Under the pieces are notes generated by a model. That model was given only the letters and a program-made list of their open reading frames with translations. It ran no database searches and had not been told where the DNA came from. Shown in pieces: positions 8,144-15,104 of a DNA stretch of 35,798 nt. The position numbers and the translations under genes are program-made. Positions within the stretch are counted from its first letter, which is position 1, and each line of letters begins with the position of its first letter. The DNA lies in assembly GCA_910587555.1 (NCBI GenBank), contig CAJULV010000034.1:6854-42651 (forward strand), written 5' to 3'. The DNA is from an uncultured Acetatifactor sp. GTDB lineage: Bacteria > Bacillota > Clostridia > Lachnospirales > Lachnospiraceae.

Positions 8144-8872
8144 TTACTTTTCAGCCGAAAGCTTGCTGTATTCCCCTTTTCTGTCATAAGAATCCAGCAG
8201 ATAACTATCATCCGTAAGAAAACAGTCGATTTCCAGTTTATCTGCCCGGAATCTGCTGTGTTTGCGCAGATTTTCCCTGGGCTTTTCCTGCTTCGCCTGA
8301 AAGGAATTGCTGTTCTGCGCGCTGAAAAATTTCCCCGGAAGATGGCCCGCCAGCTGTCCCGTTATGTCCTTGAATTTTACCCGTATCTTCTGCAGCAGCC
8401 CTTCGTTCTCCCCGCCCCTGTTTTCCACGGCGGAAAAATACGGATTGTCCTGTATGGGCTGGGGCAGGGGAACCGCCGTGGAAGCCGCCGCAACCTGGGA
8501 AATATGCACTGTCGAAGAGGCATCCGGCTGATGGCTGCCCTGTCCCGCACTGCCGGATACGGCACCCGCCGCTTCCGTCTGCGCCGTTGTAAGGACGGCA
8601 TCTGCCTTTCCGCCCTGATTCCCTGCCCCGCCGTCGCCGTTCCAGATTCCGCGAAAAAAGCGTTTCCCGCTTCCAAGCATCCTGTCCAGCCAGGCGGAAA
8701 GAGACGGCTCCCCTTCCTGTCTGCGCATCATTTCCATTGCCTGCGCTTCCATGGACCCGCCCCCGGAGTTTGCGGACTCTTCCCGCTTTCTGTAATGTGT
8801 ATGGTCATACATACAATTCGTGACATGATGCCTCTCCGAATCATGCCCTTGTCCGATTCCGTTAAACTGCAT
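8144..8872 (-). CDS. Hypothetical protein, low complexity
   Basis: A 242-residue protein with a good GAGGAGG site before its ATG. The N-terminus (MQFNGIGQGHDSERHH) is His-rich. The segment LSAWLDRMLGSGKRFFRGIW is the most ordered-looking part. A Gly/Ala/Ser/Gln-rich linker spans about 75-130, and the basic C-terminus ends in acidic/Tyr-rich sequence. No signal peptide or membrane segment is seen. I do not recognise the family and assign no function. It is followed by the metG leader and preceded by a structured 250-nt spacer. Confidence 0.7.
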   Translation of the reverse strand: MQFNGIGQGHDSERHHVTNCMYDHTHYRKREESANSGGGSMEAQAMEMMRRQEGEPSLSAWLDRMLGSGKRFFRGIWNGDGGAGNQGGKADAVLTTAQTEAAGAVSGSAGQGSHQPDASSTVHISQVAAASTAVPLPQPIQDNPYFSAVENRGGENEGLLQKIRVKFKDITGQLAGHLPGKFFSAQNSNSFQAKQEKPRENLRKHSRFRADKLEIDCFLTDDSYLLDSYDRKGEYSKLSAEK

Positions 8873-8961
8873 GGACTGCCTCCTCTCCGGCCTTCCTGCG
8901 GACCTGCTTCCGCGGAGCCTTGTCCCGCTTTGATTCCCGCGGGCAATGAGCCAAGCGGATG

Positions 8962-9003
8962 CGCCGGCATAAAGCCAATTTCATTGGCTTTGCAAATGCC
9001 GCG
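8962..9003. repeat. Inverted repeat in the rpe-to-hypothetical spacer
   Basis: A perfect 9-bp stem (AAAGCCAAT at 8971-8979, ATTGGCTTT at 8983-8991) with a 3-nt loop is extended by an outer GGCAT/ATGCC pair (8966-8970 and 8996-9000). The palindrome CCCGCGGG lies nearby at 8936-8943, and the motif GCCAAGC-NN-GATGC occurs twice, near 8950 and 9040. The whole 8873-9124 spacer is GC-rich and structured but shows no convincing gene. It looks like a dispersed intergenic repeat, which cannot be confirmed here. Confidence 0.45.
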
Positions 9004-9124
9004 AGGGCCACATACCAAAGTACTCGAAGGACACTTTCAGCCAAGCTTGATGCCCGTTTGCCTGCAGCGGGGTTGTTGACTTCTTATATCCGGTCAATGC
9101 CCTGGGAAGTATGCGGCGGCCGAG

Positions 9125-9775
9125 CTACCCCATTTTCTCCAGAAACCCCTGCACATTATCGGAAATACAATTCTTAAATATCGCAGAACCGGCCACAATT
9201 ACATTTGCCCCCGCTTCCAGCGCCAGATGCACATTGTCGGTCCGGATACCGCCGTCCACTTCAATATCCGTGCGGAGGCCGTTTTCCGCCACCATGGACC
9301 GGACCTCCCGCACCTTGTCCAGGCATTCCGGTATCAGCTTCTGCCCGCCGAATCCCGGCTTCACCGTCATGACCAACACCATGTCCACCAGCTTCAGATA
9401 GGGTTCCACCGCCTTTGCCGTGGTCTGGGGACTGATGGTGATACCCGCCTTCCTGCCCAGGAAACGGATTCTCTGTATGGTACCCACAGCATCCTCCGTA
9501 GCCTCCAGATGAAAGTTGATCAGATTCGCCCCGCAGTCGGCAACTTCCTTGATGTAACGCTCCGGCCTGTCAATCATCAGATGCACGTCAAACACAATAT
9601 CGGTGCACTTCCTGATGGAAGAAATCACCGGCATCCCGAATGAAATATCCGGCACAAATACCCCATCCATCACATCTATGTGCAGATACTTTGCTCCGGC
9701 ATGTTCCACCTCTTTGATCTGCTCCCCAAGCCTGCTGAAATCAGCTGCCAAAATAGACGGAGATAATATATTCAT
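9125..9775 (-). CDS. rpe: Ribulose-phosphate 3-epimerase
   Basis: A 216-residue TIM-barrel enzyme interconverting ribulose-5-phosphate and xylulose-5-phosphate in the pentose phosphate pathway. Family signatures include LSPSILAADFSRLG at the start, the metal-binding patterns LHIDVMDGVFVPD and DVHLMI, VMTVKPGFGGQ in the middle, and EVDGGI near the end. The frame is open 11 codons upstream, but MNILSPS is the conserved start and has GGAGG just upstream. It lies 81 nt after the membrane amidase gene. Confidence 0.97.
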   Translation of the reverse strand: MNILSPSILAADFSRLGEQIKEVEHAGAKYLHIDVMDGVFVPDISFGMPVISSIRKCTDIVFDVHLMIDRPERYIKEVADCGANLINFHLEATEDAVGTIQRIRFLGRKAGITISPQTTAKAVEPYLKLVDMVLVMTVKPGFGGQKLIPECLDKVREVRSMVAENGLRTDIEVDGGIRTDNVHLALEAGANVIVAGSAIFKNCISDNVQGFLEKMG

Positions 9776-9856
9776 CCTGCCCTCCTTGCCGGCAGCTGCC
9801 GCATGCAACCCATTATGCTCCCGCCCCTGCCGACAGGTTCTATTTTAGCAAAGATT

Positions 9857-11476
9857 CTACAGCTTGTCCACGTCCTTTTTCAATTGTTCCCATGCGTCTT
9901 CATGTTCCGTATAATAAAGAGGGCATTTCTTGCCTCCGCAGTCGTAATGCCGCAGAATATCCTCCGTATCCAGCTCATATGCATCCGTCAGCCAGGCCAG
10001 CAGCGAAATCAGGGAGTCATAGGTCTCCTGGGTAAAGGAGCCGTCCTGCGACTTGTAGCAGCATTCTATGGAAACGGAGTCGTAATTGCGGGTCATCACG
10101 GCATAGGCGATCTCGTTCAGGGGCACGCACTGGATAATTTCCCCGTCATAGCCGATGATAAAATGCGCGCTGACGCTGGCTTCGTGCATATCCTTCTGCT
10201 GCTCGAAATAGCTTCGGTTCTGCGCCGCACTGGTACCGGGATTGGCGGTATAATGTACGAAGATATTCGTAACCGATTCCAGCGCCTCCCCTGGCCTGGA
10301 ATATTCATTGGGTGTCAGGAAGTTCTCCTCCCAGTCCGGATGCCTTGCATACACCTCCGCCGGAAGCCCCTGTACAACCTTACCGGATGCCAGTCCTGCC
10401 GTACTCCCCGCCAGGCCGGACAGGAAACCGTCATCACCGCCCTGTCCGTTCCCTGCCTCCACACCGTGGTTCCTGACCCAAAATGCAATTCCCAGCGCGG
10501 CTAAGCACAGCACCCATATGCCCACCATCAGCCGCTGCCGCATGACGCGCCTCTTTCGCAGGGAAGCGCCCCGCCTCCTGGCCGCCCCGGCCGGACGCGC
10601 CTGCCCGGAACGAACGGGCGTGGTCCGGGCATACCCTCCCGGTCCGAATTCCCTGTCTGCCTCACCCCTGCGTCCCGCCGGATGTCGGGTTGTCTCCCTG
10701 GTTTTTTCCATCCTGTTTTCCCGGTATTCCGATGCCGGGCGGCGGGTTGTCTCCCTACGATTTTCCATCCTGTTTTCCCGGTATTCCGATGCCGGGCGAC
10801 GGGTTACCCTAGGATTTTCCATGTCGGCTTCCCGATACTCCGGCACCTGGCGGCGGGTTGTCTCCCTGGTTTTTTCCATCCTGTTTTCCCGGTATTCCGA
10901 TGCCGGGCGACGGATTACCCTGGGATTTTCCATGTCCGCTTCCCGATACTCCGGCACTTGGCGGCGGGTTGTCTCCCTACGATTTTCCGTGCCCCTTCCG
11001 GGGTACTGCGACGCTGGGCGGACTGTTTTTGCATCGTATACCGCGATCTTGACGCTGCGGCGCCCGCGCCTGCTGACAGTCGGCTCCCCCAACCCGATGA
11101 TATCCAGTTCGTCTGTCTGCCCGCCGTCGTCCCTCCTTACGGCTTCACTCCCGTAAGAACGTCGTCTGCGGGCAGGTGCTTCCTCTCCTGATGTACGTCT
11201 GCGGACAGGCGCTTCCTTTCCCGACGTTGCATGTATGTAGGCAAATGCTTCCTCTCCTGCCGATGCACGTCCGCGGGCAGGCATTTCTTCCTCTGTAACG
11301 CCGGATTCGGAGACAGGCATTGCGCCGGCTCCCTGCCCTGATGCCGCTTCCCCATACCGCAGCCGTTCCTGCCCTCGGCGTCTGCGCTGTTCTTCATAGT
11401 GAATCAGATACGGATTCCGTCTCTCCGCTTCCGCATATTCGTCCCTTCTCCGCGCGTACTTTTCCTGCCCCAACAT
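9857..11476 (-). CDS. Membrane-anchored N-acetylmuramoyl-L-alanine amidase (Amidase_2) with repetitive cytoplasmic tail
   Basis: A 539-residue protein. Residues 1-310 are basic, Arg/Glu-rich and probably disordered, with five or six imperfect copies of an 18-19 residue unit at about 166-268. One membrane segment (316-333) follows a cluster of arginines, so the tail should be cytoplasmic and the C-terminus outside. Residues about 390-535 match the Amidase_2/PGRP family: NIFVHYTANPGTS, SAHFIIGYDGEIIQCVP and DCGGKKCPLYYTEHEDAW, the last supplying the terminal zinc-site region. It should cleave the bond between muramic acid and the stem peptide. The long charged tail is unusual for this family. 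The start has AGGTAG at a proper distance. Confidence 0.88.
   Translation of the reverse strand: MLGQEKYARRRDEYAEAERRNPYLIHYEEQRRRRGQERLRYGEAASGQGAGAMPVSESGVTEEEMPARGRASAGEEAFAYIHATSGKEAPVRRRTSGEEAPARRRRSYGSEAVRRDDGGQTDELDIIGLGEPTVSRRGRRSVKIAVYDAKTVRPASQYPGRGTENRRETTRRQVPEYREADMENPRVIRRPASEYRENRMEKTRETTRRQVPEYREADMENPRVTRRPASEYRENRMENRRETTRRPASEYRENRMEKTRETTRHPAGRRGEADREFGPGGYARTTPVRSGQARPAGAARRRGASLRKRRVMRQRLMVGIWVLCLAALGIAFWVRNHGVEAGNGQGGDDGFLSGLAGSTAGLASGKVVQGLPAEVYARHPDWEENFLTPNEYSRPGEALESVTNIFVHYTANPGTSAAQNRSYFEQQKDMHEASVSAHFIIGYDGEIIQCVPLNEIAYAVMTRNYDSVSIECCYKSQDGSFTQETYDSLISLLAWLTDAYELDTEDILRHYDCGGKKCPLYYTEHEDAWEQLKKDVDKL
10673..10981 (-). repeat. In-frame tandem repeats in the amidase gene
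   Basis: Units of 54-57 nt encode variants of R-x-x-R-R-x-x-x-E-Y-R-E-x-x-M-E-x. Two unit types alternate (core RPASEYRENRME and core RQVPEYREADME), and a near-identical block recurs at a distance of 168 nt (10691 and 10859). All units keep the frame. A second, weaker set of roughly 35-nt repeats lies at about 11155-11290 in the same gene. Confidence 0.9.
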
Positions 11477-11643
11477 CTCTCTACCTCGCCCTGTCTTTCA
11501 AGCTGTTTAACGGTTGCTCTTGTTTTCTATAAATATAGGGCAGGAATGTATCATACTTGTTTATTTTTTTATTAAGATTTGTATAAGATATGGTACAGAA
11601 CAGCCGGGAGAAGCGAAACCGGGACCCTCTGTCCCCTTTCTCC

Positions 11644-13194
11644 TCATCCTCCCTTCACGATCAGCAGCTTCTGCCCCGCTCTCAATTCATCGCTGTCCAG
11701 GGCATTCAGTTCCCTCAGCGCATCTACCGGAACATAATATTTCTTCCCGATATTCCAGAGATTGTCCCCTTCCTTTACCATGTAAATCACCATCCCAGGC
11801 AGGCCGCTCATCTTGCCGCTGTCCAGTTCCGATACATTCACCTGGCTGATGAGTTCCACCGGAATATTTTTAAATACCACCGTGGAAAAGCTTAAGACAG
11901 CCTTCACGTCTATCTCCTCACCGTCCAGCATGGTAGCCTGGAGCTGCTCCACCTCCGCATGTACCTCTCCCATATCTTCCGAAGCAATATCCGGTATCTC
12001 CAACGTATACTGATAGGGAATCTGCGCCTGTGCGCTGCCGTAGGGCGACTCATCCTCTCCCGTGATGTACATCACCTTCACCAGGACACTCCCCTGGAGT
12101 AAAATGCCGTTTTCCACCGTACTCTGCTGTTCCAGCGCAACGGTCCCCTCACTGTGCAGCAGCTGAAGCACGGTTCCGCCGCTGACATGAATATGGTCCG
12201 TTACCTTTGTCTTGCCGGTAACCCTTGACAGCAGCCTGCGCAGATTTGCCCTGTGGGATACAGCCTCAACCTCCCTGGACACGCCGTAAATATCGGAAAT
12301 TATTTCCACCTTTTCCTCTTCATAAACGCGAATGGAAATATCAAGCACCAGCTCCAGTCCCACATTGCGTTCCTCCCCGTCAAAGTCAGGGCGCACCGCC
12401 AGTTCCTGCTGTCCCAGACGGTATCGGATATCCGGCAGCATTCCCTCCCTGCATCCATGGCATTCCAAAATACCGCTGAAGGGAATCGCGGTTTCAAAGC
12501 AGCGGCAGGGATGTTCCTCCCCCTCTCCCTCGTACAGAAGGAATAAATGAATGTCGCCGGAGACGGTAATCTTCTCCTCCATCACCTTAAATTCCACATC
12601 TCCCAGAGAGATATGGTTCCAGAGTATCTGGAAAATATTCGGGTAATTTGACGGAAGCGCCACTTCCTCCTTTATGCGGTAAATATCATTTTTGCAGATG
12701 GCAATCTGTGCCAGGTTCAGGGGCATGCGGCGGTATTCCACCTTCTCGTCGCCGTGGATGCCGATAGGCGCCTCCTCATCGTAGAGTTCCTCCACTTTGG
12801 CCGTCATGGTGACCAGCGATTGAATATTGAGTTTCCGTGAATTGATCATATTTACGGTAAGGTCCTCCACCTTTCCGTCCACCGTCACCGCATCCCCCGG
12901 CACCACTCCCTGGATATTGACTTTTTCCTCAAAGGGAAGCCTGCCCTCCATCACCACCAGGCTGCTGCCCTCCTCCTGGGTGTGGTAGAGTACCACGAAC
13001 ATAAGCCTGCCCCGCACCGTGACGGCATCCGTCCCCGGCTTAATCTCGTCAATGAGGACCTCCCCCTTTTCCAGATTCAGGGCCGCGATATCCGGTTTAT
13101 TCTCCGGCAGGTTTACATCATCCTCCAGTGTGAACTGGGTAACGGCCTGGACTCTGATGTGGTCCATATGTATATTCCTCTTAATCAGCTCCAC
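11644..13194 (-). CDS. sipL: SipL-like spore morphogenesis protein (SPOCS/DUF3794 repeats plus LysM)
   Basis: A 516-residue protein. It consists of repeated beta-rich SPOCS/DUF3794 domains (about residues 10-440), starting with the family-like NIHMDHIRVQAVTQFTLEDD and NKPDIAALNLEKGEV. It ends with a LysM domain in the last 45 residues (MVKEGDNLWNIGKKYYVPVD...). This layout matches SipL of C. difficile, which binds SpoIVA and is needed for coat and cortex assembly on the forespore. The start is GTG at 13194: GGAGGTG lies 6 nt upstream, and VELIKRNIHM aligns with the usual family start. An upstream in-frame ATG lacks such support. The Shine-Dalgarno is embedded in a terminator hairpin (see 13195-13241). 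The gene symbol rests on domain architecture only. Confidence 0.85.
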   Translation of the reverse strand: MELIKRNIHMDHIRVQAVTQFTLEDDVNLPENKPDIAALNLEKGEVLIDEIKPGTDAVTVRGRLMFVVLYHTQEEGSSLVVMEGRLPFEEKVNIQGVVPGDAVTVDGKVEDLTVNMINSRKLNIQSLVTMTAKVEELYDEEAPIGIHGDEKVEYRRMPLNLAQIAICKNDIYRIKEEVALPSNYPNIFQILWNHISLGDVEFKVMEEKITVSGDIHLFLLYEGEGEEHPCRCFETAIPFSGILECHGCREGMLPDIRYRLGQQELAVRPDFDGEERNVGLELVLDISIRVYEEEKVEIISDIYGVSREVEAVSHRANLRRLLSRVTGKTKVTDHIHVSGGTVLQLLHSEGTVALEQQSTVENGILLQGSVLVKVMYITGEDESPYGSAQAQIPYQYTLEIPDIASEDMGEVHAEVEQLQATMLDGEEIDVKAVLSFSTVVFKNIPVELISQVNVSELDSGKMSGLPGMVIYMVKEGDNLWNIGKKYYVPVDALRELNALDSDELRAGQKLLIVKGG

Positions 13195-13241
13195 AAAAAA
13201 CACCTCCATATATACTCGTATAGGAATATATATGAAGGTGT
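13195..13241 (-). terminator. Terminator overlapping the sipL-like ribosome binding site
   Basis: On the minus strand a 15-bp stem (13241-13227 with 13214-13200, one G-U pair) has a 12-nt loop and is followed by a T-run ending at 13195, right before the GTG start at 13194. It begins 34 nt after the pyrD stop. The 3' arm contains GGAGGTG, the Shine-Dalgarno of the next gene, so a folded read-through RNA would hide it. Confidence 0.85.
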
Positions 13242-13255
13242 GCGCCGCGATATTC
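13227..13255 (-). promoter_or_regulatory. Candidate SigE-type sporulation promoter for the sipL-like gene
   Basis: On the minus strand GAATATC (13255-13249) resembles the SigE -35 consensus and CATATATA (13234-13227) resembles its -10 (CATACAMT, about 5 of 8). They are separated by 14 nt, the usual spacing. The start would fall near 13220, inside the terminator loop, so the transcript would lack the 5' stem arm. In C. difficile sipL is SigE-controlled, which fits, but the -10 match is imperfect. Confidence 0.45.
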
Positions 13256-13275
13256 CGCAATGCCTCATATCCGCT

Positions 13276-14181
13276 TCAGTCCACGGACCCTATCAGGTCG
13301 GTGACATTCTCCACATGATACTGTTCCATATAATGTTCGATTCCCCGAACCACCTCCGCCGTGACATACGGATTGACGAAATTCATGGCACCCACGCTCA
13401 CCGCGCTGGCACCGGCCAGGAGGAATTCAACGGCATCCTCCCCGCTTGCAATCCCCCCCATACCGATGACGGGAATCTTAACCGCCTGGGCTGCCTGGTA
13501 TACCATGCGCACGGCAATGGGTTTAATGGCCGGTCCGCTCATGCCGCCGGTCTTGTTGGCGATGGCAAATTTTCTCTTATGAATATCGATCTTCATGCCG
13601 GTGATGGTGTTAATCAGAGACAGGGCATCCGCCCCGGCCGCTTCCGCCGCCTTCGCCATCTCCCCGATATCGGTTACATTGGGACTTAATTTCATGATAA
13701 CCGGCTGTTTTGCGTGTTTTTTGATCTCCCTGGTAATGCCGGACAGGGCGTCCGCATTCTGGCCGAAGGCAATGGCACCCTCCTTCACGTTGGGACAGGA
13801 GACGTTAATCTCCAGCATGGCAACGGCGCTCTCCTCCCCCAGCCTTTCTACTACTTCCACGTAGTCTTCCACCGTCTTTCCGCAGACATTGACGATGACT
13901 TTGGTATCATACTGCTTCAGAAAAGGAATGTCCCGCTCCAGAAAGACGTCAATACCCGGATTCTGAAGCCCGATGGCATTGAGCATGCCGCCGTACACCT
14001 CCGCCACTCTGGGCGTGGCATTGCCCGGCCACGGCACATTGGCCACCCCCTTGGTCACCACGGCTCCCAGCTGATTCAAATCCACGAATTCCGCGTATTC
14101 CATCCCCGAGCCAAAGGTTCCCGATGCTGTCATAACCGGATTTTTCAGCGGGACACCTGCAATTACGACCTCTGTATTCAT
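13276..14181 (-). CDS. pyrD: Dihydroorotate dehydrogenase, catalytic subunit (type 1B)
   Basis: A 301-residue FMN enzyme that oxidises dihydroorotate to orotate in pyrimidine synthesis. It carries the family motifs NPVMTASGTFGSG, LEINVSCPNVKEG (with the type 1 catalytic cysteine), GPAIKPIAVRMV and IGMGGIASGEDAVEFLLAGASAVSVG. It works with the PyrK electron-transfer subunit, which is encoded 68 nt upstream on the same strand, so NAD is the likely acceptor. The frame extends 14 codons upstream, but MNTEVVIAG is the family start and has AAGGAGAAG before it. A strong terminator follows. Confidence 0.97.
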   Translation of the reverse strand: MNTEVVIAGVPLKNPVMTASGTFGSGMEYAEFVDLNQLGAVVTKGVANVPWPGNATPRVAEVYGGMLNAIGLQNPGIDVFLERDIPFLKQYDTKVIVNVCGKTVEDYVEVVERLGEESAVAMLEINVSCPNVKEGAIAFGQNADALSGITREIKKHAKQPVIMKLSPNVTDIGEMAKAAEAAGADALSLINTITGMKIDIHKRKFAIANKTGGMSGPAIKPIAVRMVYQAAQAVKIPVIGMGGIASGEDAVEFLLAGASAVSVGAMNFVNPYVTAEVVRGIEHYMEQYHVENVTDLIGSVD

Positions 14182-14249
14182 ATCCGTCTTCTCCTTTTCC
14201 CTGTCTGGAATTTTCCGCCTCACAAGGCCTTTCCGCTTCCTGCCATGGA

Positions 14250-15041
14250 TTATATCTCCACATCCCCCGCTTCAAACACAGGCCCGTCCGTACAAATCCG
14301 GGCATTGTTCACATGGGAATGATGGTTGACTTCCCTGGTTTTCACCACACAGCCAAGGCACGCACCCACGCCGCAGGCCATATGCTCCTCCAGTGAAATA
14401 TAGGCGGGAATCTGATGCTCAGCCGCATATTTTTTGATGGCGCGGAGCATGGGCATGGGACCGCAGGCATAAATCATATCCGCCTCCAGGCCGTTCTCCC
14501 GAATGGCATCCATCACGTTTCCCTTCGTACCCGCGCTTCCGTCCTCCGTTGCCGTATATACGGAACCGTACCCGTCCAGGTCTTCTTTCAGGAAAAGCGT
14601 ATTGTCCCGGTAGCCAACGACAATCTGCTTCTCCGCCTCCAGGCGCCTGGCCAGCTCCAGAATGGGGGGGATGCCTATGCCGCCGCCCATCAGAAACACC
14701 TTTTTTCCGATACCTTTTTCCAGGGGGAAACCGTTGCCCAGAGGTCCCAGCAGCGCAATGGACTCTCCCGGGCGCCAGCCGGAAAACTCCCTGGTTCCCG
14801 CGCCTGCGACGCGGTAGACGATGCGGAGCGCATTGACTCCCGCAGAATCGGCATCCCCAGCGCAGCGAACCTCGCATATACTGATCGGGCGCGGCAGCAA
14901 GGTGCTTTTATCCTTCGGATACACCCCCAGGAACTGCCCCGGCTTCGCCTCTTCCGCCAGGGAAGTCTCAATCCACATGTCATAAATGTCCGGTGCGATT
15001 TCCCTCTGGGAAAGCACGCGGGCTGTCTGCTTCTGCTTCAT
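14250..15041 (-). CDS. pyrK: Dihydroorotate dehydrogenase, electron-transfer subunit
   Basis: A 263-residue FAD and [2Fe-2S] protein that passes electrons from PyrD to NAD. FAD-binding motifs are PRPISICEV and REFSGWRPGESIALLGPLGNGF. A nucleotide-binding segment follows (VFLMGGGIGIPPILELA). The iron-sulfur cysteines lie in MACGVGACLGCVV and a later ARICTDGPVF. AAAGGA lies about 8 nt before the ATG. It lies 63 nt after lysS with no clear terminator between, so lysS-pyrK-pyrD may share a transcript. Confidence 0.96.
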   Translation of the reverse strand: MKQKQTARVLSQREIAPDIYDMWIETSLAEEAKPGQFLGVYPKDKSTLLPRPISICEVRCAGDADSAGVNALRIVYRVAGAGTREFSGWRPGESIALLGPLGNGFPLEKGIGKKVFLMGGGIGIPPILELARRLEAEKQIVVGYRDNTLFLKEDLDGYGSVYTATEDGSAGTKGNVMDAIRENGLEADMIYACGPMPMLRAIKKYAAEHQIPAYISLEEHMACGVGACLGCVVKTREVNHHSHVNNARICTDGPVFEAGDVEI

Positions 15042-15104
15042 CGCATAATCCTTTCACATTCCGAGAATCTCAGTTTCTTTACCTCACTGACATCATTCCG
15101 GTTT

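Noticed and set aside
7945..8146. T-box or SAM riboswitch upstream of metG
   Set aside because: Only TACCGC before the terminator recalls a T-box. The TGGN bulge, Stem I motifs and the S-box core are not recognisable, so no known class is claimed.
10308..11191. Plus-strand repetitive frames opposite the amidase gene
   Set aside because: They are the reverse complement of the in-frame repeats of the amidase; no ribosome binding site and no independent evidence.
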